Below, in pieces: positions 49,177-58,683 of a stretch of 64,000 nucleotides of DNA; within the stretch, counting starts at the first letter, position 1; every line of letters starts with the position of its first letter. The DNA is from Porphyridium purpureum (taxonomy: Eukaryota > Rhodophyta > Bangiophyceae > Porphyridiales > Porphyridiaceae), in the NCBI GenBank assembly GCA_008690995.1, contig VRMN01000005.1, positions 744,001-808,000 of the forward strand, in the 5' to 3' direction. The position numbers and the translations under genes are program-made. Below the pieces are notes generated by a model. The model worked only from the letters and a program-made list of their open reading frames with translations, did no database searches and was not told the DNA's origin.

Positions 49177-49225
49177 GTACAGTCCGACCGCGCACTGTAC
49201 CCACACGTGCGGTGCGAGGTACAGT
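49177..49225. promoter_or_regulatory. GTACAGT/ACTGTAC inverted pair upstream of the gene at 49382
   Basis: GTACAGT at 49177-49183 and ACTGTAC at 49194-49200 form a 7-bp inverted repeat with a 10-bp spacer, followed by another GTACAGT at 49219-49225, about 155-205 bp upstream of the ATG. The arrangement parallels the sites upstream of cysteine synthase and PAN3. Confidence 0.5.
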
Positions 49226-49381
49226 TGCATGATCTCGCCCGAGGTGGCGAGGCCCGGGAGGCGAGTTGCGGCAGAGCGTCAGTGTGACACACAGAAGAGA
49301 GAGAGAGAGACAGAGAGGGACGATCGCGTAGACGTTTGTGCGGGCAAAGAGCAGCAGCGCGGTGTGCGGAGCAAGGGAGCA

Positions 49382-49861
49382 ATGGCGTTTGTGGCGTGTG
49401 GACCGTTGCGTGCGGGCGAGGGCGGTGCGCGGCTCGGCGCGCGCAAGGCGGCGTGCAGCATGCAGCTCGCGCCACCAGGCATCCCGCCGGGCGAGGACGC
49501 GCGCAACAACCAGTCGCTCAGGCAGTACGTGGCCAGGCCGGTCGAGACCTACCAGAAGCGATCGTTCGCCACGCCGCTGCCGCTGACCTGGACGGGCGAG
49601 ACAGAGACCGTGGGCGCGTTCGACGTCGTCGTGCCGCCGCAGGAGAAGGACCTGCCCGTGTCCGGCGAGGCCACCTCGGCGTTCGTCAAGTACTCGGATA
49701 TGGTGCGCGCGGAGAGAAAGGCCGCCCTGCAAGCGCTGCTCAGCGCCTCGGCTGCGGGCGAGGGACGCCCGACCTGCGGCGCGGAGGGCCGAAAGTTTGT
49801 GTCAAATGCCAACCCGGTTCTCGTCAACGGCGTCAAGTGCGTTGAGTACTGGCGCAAGTAA
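49382..49861 (+). CDS. Unknown protein, 159 residues
   Basis: This protein is not recognised. It begins with a short Ala/Gly/Arg-rich segment, then PPGIPPGEDARNNQSLRQYV and a beta-like TYQKRSFATPLPLTW region, an Ala-rich helix (VRAERKAALQALLSA) and the C-terminus GVKCVEYWRK. There is no signal peptide or membrane helix. The ATG at 49382 follows a GA-rich leader. Codon use matches its neighbours and the frame is open end to end, but overlapping frames are also open in this GC-rich DNA, so certainty is moderate. Confidence 0.5.
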   Translation: MAFVACGPLRAGEGGARLGARKAACSMQLAPPGIPPGEDARNNQSLRQYVARPVETYQKRSFATPLPLTWTGETETVGAFDVVVPPQEKDLPVSGEATSAFVKYSDMVRAERKAALQALLSASAAGEGRPTCGAEGRKFVSNANPVLVNGVKCVEYWRK

Positions 49862-50087
49862 GTGGCTCGTGCGGAGAAGGTCTCGCTTCGTGGGAAGGAG
49901 GAACACAGAGAAACGGGAAAAAAAAACCAACAAATAGTCGCTCGCCTTTTCGCATGGTTCGCATTGGCCGCCGTTCGGTCAGGTACTTGAAATAGAATAA
50001 AAGATCCGTGTGCTGGCTACAAGTTATGTGCAGACGCCGAGGAACAACAGTTCGACGGGCAGAAGGAGTCGGTGGGCGCGCTTTGAG

Positions 50088-50438
50088 ATGCGGTTAGAGC
50101 ACGATGGCTTTTTGCACCAGCTCGGTAAGCTGTACGAGGCGAGCCGCGACACACATAGCGTGTGGGTGACGCTAAAACGTGTCGAGGCCGCGGCGCTCGA
50201 AAAGTCCAAGCCGAAAGGTGCTCGCGCGCCGGCGGACGAGCTGGCCGCAGCGAGCGGACAGCCGCAGTGCCTCGTGCGAGCCACGAACGGTAAGCGGAAA
50301 ATAAGTTGTGTCGTGGACGCGCCGCAGATCGCGCGCTTCCAGCTCGAACTGATGACCGTCATGCGCGCGAACGCGGACGGGCTGAAGAAAAAGCCAAAGG
50401 CGAGTAAAAAGGCAAAGCTGTCGCTCGTCGAACAGTAG
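50088..50438 (+). CDS. SRP14: Signal recognition particle 14 kDa protein (SRP14)
   Basis: This 116-residue protein matches SRP14: LxHDGFLxQLxKLYEASR at the N-terminus, VWVTLKR as the first core strand, CLVRATNGKRKISCVV as the conserved RNA-contact hairpin, a helix ending MTVMRANADGLKKK, and a short Lys-rich tail. With SRP9 it forms the Alu-domain heterodimer that binds SRP RNA and slows elongation while ribosomes dock at the ER. I chose the ATG at 50088, which gives the family's usual start. An in-frame ATG at 50010 adds 26 polar residues. An insert between strands 1 and 2 (KSKPKGARAPADELAAASGQ) is typical in length for the family. Confidence 0.92.
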   Translation: MRLEHDGFLHQLGKLYEASRDTHSVWVTLKRVEAAALEKSKPKGARAPADELAAASGQPQCLVRATNGKRKISCVVDAPQIARFQLELMTVMRANADGLKKKPKASKKAKLSLVEQ

Positions 50439-50691
50439 GAACGAGAGGCAGAAATCATGCAAACATCGCGCAACAAAGTTGCGGCGGTGGTCGGAACGTT
50501 GGCGGAGCCCGCACGCGAGCGACCTACTTCAATCCCTTCCGCGGTCCCGCCGTGCCGTGTAAAGAAGTATGCCAGAAACATACGTACTCACGTGATAAAC
50601 ATTGAGGTGCTGAGTGGAGCAGCTCGGGCCGCAAACGAGCGATACCGCGGAACGTCCAATTTACTCGTCATGTGAACACTCTGTGCTTGCC

Positions 50692-51774
50692 TTAATGTTT
50701 ACGCTCCCACCAAAAGCACTGACTCTCCTCTGTGCGCGCAGTCAAGCGCTCGGCGCCGTTTTCAGTCATCAATAGCGTGTGCTCAAACTGCGCGCTGCGC
50801 AAGCCGTCCGTGGTAGTCGCGGTCCACTTGTCCGGCCAGAACATGCTGTCTTTCTTGCCCTCATTGATCATAGGTTCAATGGTGAAAATATGGCCCGGCT
50901 GCATGGTTCCGTTCGGATCCTTGTTCCTATAATGCAAGATGTTAGGTGTTGTATGGAAGACGCTGCCGATGCCGTGGCCGCAAAAGTCACGCACCACCGA
51001 AAAGCCGTGCTTCTCCGCATGATCCTGGATAATACCGCCAATGTCACTGTACGGCATTCCCGGCCGGATGCCTTCAATGGCCATGTCCAGGCACTCGTAG
51101 GTCACCTTGACCAACTGCTTGCCCACCTCGTCCACCGAGTCACCGACCAGAAACATCTCGGACAGGTCACCATGAAAGCCCTTGTAGTAGCACGTGACGT
51201 CGACATTCAGAATATCGCCGTCCTGAAGCACTGTTGAGTCGGGAATACCGTGGCAAATCACCTCATTGATCGAGGTGCACACCGATTTGGGGAATCCGCT
51301 GTAGTTAAGAGGCGACGGGTACGCGCCGAGTCGCAAGGTTTCCTCGTGCACTATGCGATCAATTTCATCTGTCGTGATACCCGGTCGGACCGCCTTGCCC
51401 GCGACGTCCAGCACGTGCCGCGCCACACGCGCAGCTTCGCGCATGCCTTGGATTTCCGCCGCGGATTTAACCTCGATATCCCACGGCACCGCTCGCGGTG
51501 TATGCTTCGGCCGCCCATCCGCAGCATAATCCGGGCGCGCAATCTGCTCGGGCACCTCACGCCGCGGTGACTGCACGCCTGGCTGCAGCTTGCCGGCATA
51601 TCTGAACTTTTTCGTCTTGCCAAATCCCAGCGCCATCGCCAACGCCGGCGCGCACGCCGACGCCGCGGCACTCCGGCACGTCTGCCGCATGTGCACTGCC
51701 ACTACATGGCGGTAAAGCGCGCTCCTTTGCGGAGCCACCGCGCCTGCATTCACACCAAACGCAAAGTCTGCCAT
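50692..51774 (-). CDS. MAP1: Methionine aminopeptidase, type I
   Basis: The enzyme removes the initiator Met from nascent proteins. From the ATG at 51774 the 360-residue chain has a short N-terminal region, a linker (KFRYAGKLQPG, IARPDYA) as in eukaryotic type I enzymes, and a complete pita-bread domain. Metal ligands visible are Asp192 and Asp203 (NVDVTCYYKGFHGDLSE), His267 (CGHGIG), Glu in TIEPM and Glu in QFEHT. The His in VICHGIPD is the usual substrate-binding residue. No C6H2 zinc finger precedes the domain, unlike cytosolic MAP1A of plants and animals, so an organellar or finger-less form is possible. Upstream ATGs (51819, 51885) in the same frame add a hydrophobic leader that could act in targeting. 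Confidence 0.95.
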   Translation of the reverse strand: MADFAFGVNAGAVAPQRSALYRHVVAVHMRQTCRSAAASACAPALAMALGFGKTKKFRYAGKLQPGVQSPRREVPEQIARPDYAADGRPKHTPRAVPWDIEVKSAAEIQGMREAARVARHVLDVAGKAVRPGITTDEIDRIVHEETLRLGAYPSPLNYSGFPKSVCTSINEVICHGIPDSTVLQDGDILNVDVTCYYKGFHGDLSEMFLVGDSVDEVGKQLVKVTYECLDMAIEGIRPGMPYSDIGGIIQDHAEKHGFSVVRDFCGHGIGSVFHTTPNILHYRNKDPNGTMQPGHIFTIEPMINEGKKDSMFWPDKWTATTTDGLRSAQFEHTLLMTENGAERLTARTEESQCFWWERKH

Positions 51775-52579
51775 ACCACCTTTCCTCGGCTCTTCCAACC
51801 TGCGCCATCGGCGAGCCATGGGCGATGGAAGTAGGTTCGTGACAAGTGCAATTGACAAGGAGAAAAAGGCGGAGAGAGTTGGCAAGGAGAGAACGGCGGG
51901 CGTAGCTCAGGTGAAATAGATTCTTCGGTATTTTGAACTTCGGCTCTTCTTCTAATTTTCTGAGTGGTTTGAAATCGATTCCCCGGCAACAGGTTTGGAT
52001 ACACATCGCCCGTGTGCGATCGACTTGGGGATCAGCTTCAGCTTTGCTTTACTCCTAACAAAAATCATTCGTACTTTCGCATTTCTGTGCATCCTTCTCT
52101 TGGCGAGTGCCCATGCATTCTTTCAAAGCAGAGCTTCAGCTCTCCGACCCGCAAGACCCGGCTGGTCATTCGCACGTACGATCAACTGACTGTTGCGCTC
52201 TTGCGCCCACCTACACAAGTCCGTCCTAGTAGTGGCCTCCGAATGGCGTTCTCGTAAGTTCTTTCGATCACTCTCGGCTCGACAGGTAGTTTGGTTTGAT
52301 TTCGATCCAGCTTCAAATGTCCGAAGCGCTAGATACAGGACGTAGCTCGAACACAGCCGAGACAAATCCACTGAATTCTGCGGTCACGAATGCAATGCGC
52401 TTTGTCGTGCACGCGACAGGAGCTGCTCATCCCCAACAGCACTCGCCGGAAGTATTCTTCATTATTCTAAACCCCGTTTCGATGGAATTCATGAGACGCT
52501 CGCTTGACACTTTGAATTTTCTTGCCGTGACAGCCAGTCCAACCTTCTCTTGGCCTCTGTCGAACGAACGATGGTATTT

Positions 52580-53960
52580 GCTGGTCTCATTGGCAGTCCA
52601 CTCCAATATTCCCTCGTGTCAAAAAAATAAAAAATCCTCGGCTCACCGCATCATGTTCTGAAGGCCGCCTGAGCTTCTCGGTAAGTGTATGTCCTCCTTC
52701 GTCGATGCAGAAACAGTAAGTACCCTCGAAATCAATGCTAAGCACGTCCAGCCACGCTTTTGCACTCTCGTCGCCTCTGCGAGTGCAAGATGTATGCAGT
52801 TCCATGTTGAGAAATGCGGTTGATTTCCTTTCCGGCTCACGGAGAAGCGCGTGCATATCCGTTTGCGGCACCAGGGGATTTGCACGCCGCGATGGATCAC
52901 ACACTTGTGACCCCATTTTTCAGTTTGATCCGCCCATGGACGCGCGATGATTCAATTGCCACTCCATACGCGAGAACGAGTTGAGAACGATGCTTAGCCC
53001 AAATCACGTCCTTCTCTTGTGTTTCTCACAGGCTAAGCACATGCACGAAGCGTTCCACAATCACTGACGGGGTTCGCGCGACGAGACACGGCACCATTTT
53101 GCTTGAGAAATCGCGAATAAATGACTCAGCATGTATACTCGAACGCACATTTGCTGGATATAGACCAGCGCAGCGTCGTCGGCGCGGCAGATGAAGCCCG
53201 ATGCTGACGACGGGCACGCGTATTGGCGCTATTCTGATCACGTTTGTGGATGCTCATTAGCCGGGTCGGCGTAAATGGAGCCAGACACGCTGGCAAGGTC
53301 ATACCTCGCTGCGAGCATGTCGATTCCGGTTGGCATTGGCCAATATGCGTCCAATTCGCTATTTACGTACAGAAGGCGGTTCGAACGATACTCAGCGAAT
53401 GATGGCGCACGATGCACCGGCTCGGCGCATTCGCGCGGCCAGTTTGGACTGGAATCTATGGCCATTTGATCTTCGCAGTGCAGATCTCACTGTGGATCTG
53501 CTCGGTTGAGGAGTTCAATGGCTTGCGCGCATGGACCGGAGCCATGACCATGCAAACGACATGAAAAAAAATCTCATGGATGGCACTGTGGCAAGCAGCG
53601 AGCCTCGACAACGTCCTTGAGCAGGCAGCAAGTCGAAGCGTCCATTGGATATGAGCCTGTTCATGCTCTCTGCACTCATGATGGTCGGGCACATACTTGC
53701 ATTCGGCGTGCTGCGCAATAGGCTGCAGCACAAAAGCGAGAAAGTGCTGGCCTACTCGGTCCCACTCTGGGCCCAAGTTTGAACTCCTTGAAGTCGTAAT
53801 CGTCCTCTCGGAAACCTTGGCAGGCTCTTGCTCGTCTGCTGCATGCTTTCGATACGCGTGGACGATGCCAATCAGAACTCCTACCAGAGTCGCAACGGTT
53901 GTCCGTGCCAGGTCAAAGCCGAGGCTGGTTGGCGCGAGCGCGGTCTTGTGAGAGAGAACG
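52580..53960 (-). pseudogene. Decayed gene, possibly an FkbM-type methyltransferase
   Basis: Minus-strand frames show pieces of a once-coding sequence in order. A hydrophobic segment (VATLVGVLIGIVHAY) appears near 53.87 kb. WDRVGQHFLAFVLQPIA follows near 53.75 kb, a VPTIM...GRFDLL block near 53.68 kb, VPCLVARTP...ERFVHVLSL near 53.05 kb, and WLDVLSIDFEGT near 52.75 kb. The last two resemble the 'h-D-h-L-S-h-D-h-E-G' motif that ends the catalytic core of FkbM methyltransferases, and the early blocks fit an N-terminal membrane anchor. Stops and frame changes break it several times and no start codon is found. Known: FkbM proteins O-methylate sugars and other small molecules. The assignment is tentative and rests on short motifs. 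Confidence 0.4.
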
Positions 53961-54110
53961 TGCTAAGTTTATAAGCCATGACAGAGTAGAGCCTTTCTCT
54001 TGTTGTGATTAGCGTCTACCGTGCACGGCTTCGACCGGAAAGAGGGTGAACAGATAACAATTTCAAGCATCTTTGGGCCAAGCAAGTCAATCGAGTTGGG
54101 TTGGCCCTGC

Positions 54111-55259
54111 TCACAGCGCTGGTGCGGCGTCCTCCTTCCTGCTCCTCTCCTTGTTTGATTTCGTTCGCCACACGCCCGTCATGTTTGTGTCTCCGTCGGG
54201 CGAGACTGGTCCGAATAGGTCATACGTTAGATCAATAAACTCTTCTGGATCCAGCTCTTGCGGGCGTCGCGACGCCCAACGTTCTGACAATTCGGTCACA
54301 CCCACCTGACTCATGGTCAGCCTGAGACTATTCCTCAATTGCTTCCTTCGCTGTTGGAAGCTTTCTCGAACCACTTGGCGTAAGTGGTTCGGGTCGACCT
54401 GATCGAGGCGCGGGTTGCACTTGTCGCGGAATTTCAGAATGACCATGGCGGATGTCACGTCCGGCTTGGGCCGAAACACGCTCGGTGGCACCTGAAAGAG
54501 GATTTTCGGCTCGGTATACAGCTGGCACATGACTGAGAGAATGCCGTACGCTTTTGAGTTTTTGGGGGCCGCAACGCGCTGCGCGACTTCGAGCTGCATC
54601 ATAAGCATGGCAAAGTCCACCGCCTCGCACGATTCGATGAGAGAGAAGAGAATTTGGCTGATAATGTTATACGGCAGATTGCCGATGACATACAGCTTTC
54701 CACTGTTTGCACCTACCGCCCGCTCACTGGCTAATGCTTTCCAGTCTGTTTCGAGAACATCCTGCCGAACCACGTTGAACTCGGGCAGGAACTCATTCAA
54801 GTGCGCAACAGCGCGCTGATCAATTTCCAAACCCAGCATTTCGGGAAACCTGCGCACGAGCAGTTGCGACAACGCAGCAAAGCCAGGTCCAATTTCCACG
54901 ACGTTTCGCCCCGTACTTTGCTTGCTGTCGCCGTCCTGGCACACTTCCTCTGCTTGCTCTACCGCATCGACAAACGCTGCTGTAATCTGCCGGATCATGT
55001 TGGGATCGACCAAAAAGTTTTGCCCAAGACTCTGCTTAGGTCGCGCGGCAATGCCACGCTCGGTCATGGGCAGGCCGACTCCGCTCGTTGCGTCCGACCG
55101 GTTGGTCGTGTCACGCGCTCTGGGACCGTCGTTCCGCCTCGCGCGCCTCGCGCGAGACGTCGCGGCTGACCTCTCGCATTTCACGCACACATTACTCTTG
55201 GCATGCCCTTGCACGCGGCGCGCGACCTCGCACCCGCCACTTGTATGCACCCACGCCAT
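54111..55259 (-). CDS. rRNA adenine dimethyltransferase, KsgA/TFB1M type, probably organellar
   Basis: The enzyme adds two methyls to each of two adjacent adenines near the 3' end of small-subunit rRNA. The 382-residue frame has SLGQNFLVDP (77-86), SAM motif I EIGPGFA (122-128), acidic motif II LEID and motif IV NLPYN (194-198), then MLQ-type helix, NSKAYGILSV and VPPSVFRPKPDV, all of the bacterial KsgA pattern. The cytosolic Dim1 (FNKGxGQHIL, PxxLP) pattern is absent. An Arg-rich extension of about 65 residues precedes the core, with an alternative ATG at 55067; I infer import into plastid or mitochondrion. It is head to head with PAN3. Confidence 0.9.
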   Translation of the reverse strand: MAWVHTSGGCEVARRVQGHAKSNVCVKCERSAATSRARRARRNDGPRARDTTNRSDATSGVGLPMTERGIAARPKQSLGQNFLVDPNMIRQITAAFVDAVEQAEEVCQDGDSKQSTGRNVVEIGPGFAALSQLLVRRFPEMLGLEIDQRAVAHLNEFLPEFNVVRQDVLETDWKALASERAVGANSGKLYVIGNLPYNIISQILFSLIESCEAVDFAMLMMQLEVAQRVAAPKNSKAYGILSVMCQLYTEPKILFQVPPSVFRPKPDVTSAMVILKFRDKCNPRLDQVDPNHLRQVVRESFQQRRKQLRNSLRLTMSQVGVTELSERWASRRPQELDPEEFIDLTYDLFGPVSPDGDTNMTGVWRTKSNKERSRKEDAAPAL

Positions 55260-55924
55260 GGCTCAAAGACGAACACACCTGCTTGCTCAACACACCACCA
55301 ATAAGCTGCTCGTCCACGGGCATATGGCCGGTGTTTGACGACATGTGTGCTGCGGAGATGAGAAAGACGGAAAATAGGTCTTGCTTTACCCGTCAATCAG
55401 CGAGATGAAGACATGGAAGGAAGTCTTCGTGGACGTGGTCGCACCGATGTGTGGTGGAGAGAAGGATGTCGACGCATGGTGGACGGGTCGTCATGAATAG
55501 AGGCGAACGTCTGTGGTACAGCCGACAGAGCGAAGAAATTGAGATGCTCATGACGCCACGAGCAGCAAGGCGTCGGCCGAGACCGGCGCAGCGAAGCCAG
55601 CGCAGCGCATTGGCTGAATACAGCCGCCAGATGGCAAGCTCAAAAGTGTTTGGCACGACTTTCCTCGACACACGAACGCTTCGCATCAACCGCCGACGGA
55701 GGAACGATGTACCCACTGTACCCACGTGAAGAAGTACAGCTGACACAGTTGGTTGGCCGTGCGCGGGAGACAGAGCGCGCCGAGGCGACGGCTGTGCGTG
55801 CTTGTCGCGTGCGCGAGCCCATGTTAGAGACGCGTGACGGTGCCTGGCCAGCTGCGCATCGAAAACTGCAGCGTCTGTGCCGCGCGCGCTTGCGTCGCGA
55901 TCGGAAACGGCGCGCACAGGCGTG
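55260..55924. promoter_or_regulatory. Divergent promoter of KsgA-type gene and PAN3
   Basis: This 0.67-kb region contains ACTGTAC at 55715-55721 and GTACAG at 55734-55739, with another GTAC at 55709, about 185-215 bp upstream of the PAN3 ATG at 55925. No gene is recognised. Confidence 0.5.
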
Positions 55925-57739
55925 ATGAATGAGGACGCACGCGGCGGTGAGAGCGCATCGTCAAACTCGCTTCCTCAGCACAGGTCCGCAGCATCGGCGG
56001 CAGGGACCTCGGTGGCTGCGTCCGAGTTTGTGCCCGCCGCCGTAGCAGCGGCAAAGATCTCCCAGCTCAGTGTCAACGCGGCGCCGTTCCAGCACCGGCA
56101 AAACGACGCCAGTGCGAGCCGCGTGGTGCCGGCCTCTGCGCACCAGGCGGCAGGAGCGGCGCCAGAAGCACGCCAGCACACAGGCAGAGATACTAGCGCG
56201 TCGCGTGGCTCTGCGCGGTCCTCTGTGCCGCGTGGAAGAGGCAGAGATGGGAGTTTTCCGGGAGCTCGCCCAGGGTCCAGTTCGCATAGCACTCATGGCC
56301 AACAAAATGCACCGCAGCAAAGCAGACATCATGAACTCCATTATCAACACAAACGCCAGCAAGACTTCTACCATAACTTGGGTCTTCGCAAGGATGCTCG
56401 AAAACGAGCTCAGTTGAAGAGCGAGCTTCCTGGCGGAGTCAGTGCGTCGCACACAACAGGCCCTTCATCTGGAGTGGGGCCCATGGCAACTGAGTTTGTG
56501 AATCAGTACTATGCCATTACAGCACTGGAAAGCAAGACGCTCACCGTGCCGTCATTGGTGGGAAGTCGCACGTGTGTTAACTATCGGGCGCTCAGCGCTA
56601 CCGACGGCGAGCTGTACTTGTTACGCCGTGTGGTGGGCCCAATCAGCACACGCTCGGATTGCATCATCCGCGCGGCTGAGGCGTGGCGTTCACTGCAGCA
56701 TCCAGGCCTTTGCCGGCTCGCCGAAGTCTTCACAACGCGAAGATTTTCGCACGAGGGAACGGTCAACGAAGTCGTGTTTGTGTACGAATTTTATGTGCGT
56801 GCAGCCAGCATAAAATCTGTCTATCTCGACGAACAAACCACTCATCGCGCGACCAGCTCGGGGTACGCGGTACCTGAGAATGCCATTTGGTCGCTGGCGA
56901 CGCAACTGGTTTGTGCGATGCATACAGTGCATCGTCGCCTCCTACACTGTGGTGACGCCATCAACCCTAGCGCAGTGATCATGCACGACCGCAATCGCGT
57001 TCGTATCGGCCAAATTGGAATCCAAGACGCCATGGATACCGATATGCCGTCATCCAGTAGTCCCGAGCACGCGCAATGGCTGCGCGTACGCCAGCATGAG
57101 GACATCCTCAAGCTTGGATTGCTGATTGTAACGATGTGTGCGCGCACCCAGCCCGGGCTGGTTCGTGGCGGCGTGCTCATGGCCTCCGTGGAGCACGTTT
57201 TTGACTTTGTGAAGAAGAGTGGCGTGTACTCGGGCGAGCTGCTAGGTTTCACACGTTCACTAATCGAACCACTGCTTATTGCGCAGGCCGACGTGCGCCT
57301 GCTCAGCATCGAAGTAGACGTGCTACCCCTTTTAGCCTATCGTTTTTCCTTCGAGTTCGCTAATGTATGGAACCACGTCGATCACCTGGAAAAGGGTCTG
57401 ATGGAGGAAGCAGATACTTCGCGGTACTTGCGCCTGCAGACCATGCTGAATTTTTGCATCGATCGCTGCGACCAGGCGCTCGACCCGCTGTGGTCTGAGA
57501 CCGGGCGCCCGCACATTCTGAAGCTTTTCCGTGATTACGCATTCCATACATCCGATGTGGACGGACGGCCCTTGCTCGACTATGCTCATGTGCTCGAATG
57601 CTTGGACCGTCTCGACGCAAGCAGCCACGAGCAAATTGTGCTCACTTCTCACGATGGCGCGACGCTCATCCTCGTAACTTTTGCTGAGATCAGCCAGTGC
57701 TTGGCGGGCGTCATTCGCGAACTCAGTGACCATGTGTGA
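55925..57739 (+). CDS. PAN3: PAN2-PAN3 deadenylation complex subunit PAN3
   Basis: The 604-residue protein has an Ala/Ser/Gln-rich disordered N-terminus (to about 200), a pseudokinase domain (YLLRRVVGP, then AWRSLQHPGLCRLAEVFTTR, VVFVYEFYV, LLHCGDAINPSAVIM), a coiled coil with the SRYLRLQTMLNFCIDR signature, and the C-terminal knob HILKLFRDYAFHTSDVDGR, then LDYAHVLECLDRLD. This order is unique to PAN3. It recruits PAN2 to poly(A)-binding protein for the first phase of mRNA deadenylation. No CCCH zinc finger is seen at the N-terminus, unlike many animal and fungal isoforms. The kinase catalytic triad is absent, as is normal. The ATG at 55877 is an alternative start. Confidence 0.9.
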   Translation: MNEDARGGESASSNSLPQHRSAASAAGTSVAASEFVPAAVAAAKISQLSVNAAPFQHRQNDASASRVVPASAHQAAGAAPEARQHTGRDTSASRGSARSSVPRGRGRDGSFPGARPGSSSHSTHGQQNAPQQSRHHELHYQHKRQQDFYHNLGLRKDARKRAQLKSELPGGVSASHTTGPSSGVGPMATEFVNQYYAITALESKTLTVPSLVGSRTCVNYRALSATDGELYLLRRVVGPISTRSDCIIRAAEAWRSLQHPGLCRLAEVFTTRRFSHEGTVNEVVFVYEFYVRAASIKSVYLDEQTTHRATSSGYAVPENAIWSLATQLVCAMHTVHRRLLHCGDAINPSAVIMHDRNRVRIGQIGIQDAMDTDMPSSSSPEHAQWLRVRQHEDILKLGLLIVTMCARTQPGLVRGGVLMASVEHVFDFVKKSGVYSGELLGFTRSLIEPLLIAQADVRLLSIEVDVLPLLAYRFSFEFANVWNHVDHLEKGLMEEADTSRYLRLQTMLNFCIDRCDQALDPLWSETGRPHILKLFRDYAFHTSDVDGRPLLDYAHVLECLDRLDASSHEQIVLTSHDGATLILVTFAEISQCLAGVIRELSDHV

Positions 57740-57923
57740 TGCCATGATTCCAATGTCGTGGAAACGATATAAATCTGGGTTTCATTCTTCCTGTGTTTTC
57801 CAATATCAAACTAGACAAGATATAGGGACTTTGCGCACAGCAAGCAGCTTGAGCCCCAGGCAATTATCTTTTCGCTCGCAAGCCTCCTCTGCCGACTCAT
57901 GGCAAACGTGCGCCCGTGCTCCC

Positions 57924-58571
57924 TCAAGAGGGAGTCACATTCTTCTTGCCGATCAATTTCGCCACAAATGGCAGCGCTGCAACAACAAGCGGGAAGCGGA
58001 GAGGAGACGAGGCCTTGTGCGCAATGTACGCAAGCGCAAAAGCGCTCATTTCAGGCGAAATCCGATCAAAAACCGCCGGCCTGCCGATTGGCGTGGTTCC
58101 GAGATAGTCACCGATCGCTTCCATGGTGGCGGCTACATCGACGCCTGAGCGTACAATGAGATACCACGCGCTGATGGAAATCACGGAGGAGCCCGCCGAC
58201 GTTAAGAAAAACGCTGGGCCGTATGTCATGGCGAGCTGCTTGGCCTGCTCGGCCTTACTCCGGTTCTCTTTTTGACTCTGCGCTTCTTGCTCTGGGTCGT
58301 CAGACTTCAGCTTGGGCGACGAGCCCGCGGCATCCGACTTTTCCTTTTCGTCCACTGCCATATACAGCGCGGAGCGCGCGCGCTGGGTCACTCCATCACC
58401 GGCGTTAGAATATCCGCGCGCAACAAATGTGAATGCAACTCGCGCCGCACCAGAGCGGACACCTCCGAGCGGACATGTGCTCTGGAGAACGGGCGTTAAC
58501 GACGGCACGCGTCCTGCGCGTGCTATGCCGTGCGACACAAACATTACCGCACGCATCCTGTTGCTTGTCAT
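57924..58571 (-). CDS. FAM210-like (DUF1279) organelle membrane protein
   Basis: The 215-residue protein has a basic Ser/Arg/Ala-rich N-terminus suggesting an organelle transit sequence, an acidic Lys/Glu/Gln linker (MAVDEKEKSDAAGSSPKLKS), then the DUF1279 domain: helix TYGPAFFLTSAGSSVISISAWYLIV, RSGVDVAATMEAIG, and FALAYIAHKASSPLRFPLVV, then AALPFVAKLIGK. The Ala-His-Lys-x-x-x-P-x-R-x-P-h motif is diagnostic of FAM210A/B and their plant and algal relatives, which are inner-membrane proteins. The ATG at 58571 gives a reasonable leader; an in-frame ATG at 58742 lies beyond the start of the divergent gene. It converges on PAN3. Confidence 0.85.
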   Translation of the reverse strand: MTSNRMRAVMFVSHGIARAGRVPSLTPVLQSTCPLGGVRSGAARVAFTFVARGYSNAGDGVTQRARSALYMAVDEKEKSDAAGSSPKLKSDDPEQEAQSQKENRSKAEQAKQLAMTYGPAFFLTSAGSSVISISAWYLIVRSGVDVAATMEAIGDYLGTTPIGRPAVFDRISPEMSAFALAYIAHKASSPLRFPLVVAALPFVAKLIGKKNVTPS

Positions 58572-58640
58572 GCTTTCAAGAAGTCTGTCCAACGAACCTC
58601 CAAACCTTCCTTGTTCCACCTGGCTCCAAGTTTTCCGTCC

Positions 58641-58654
58641 AACTTGTACAAGTT
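58641..58654. promoter_or_regulatory. 14-bp perfect GTAC-centred palindrome in a 112-bp divergent promoter
   Basis: AACTTGTACAAGTT is a perfect palindrome centred on GTAC, 70 bp upstream of the FAM210-like start and 30 bp upstream of the SPOUT start. The whole divergent promoter is only 112 bp between the chosen ATGs. Confidence 0.45.
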
Positions 58655-58683
58655 TCCTTGGTGGAAGCCTCAGTAGCGCGAGC

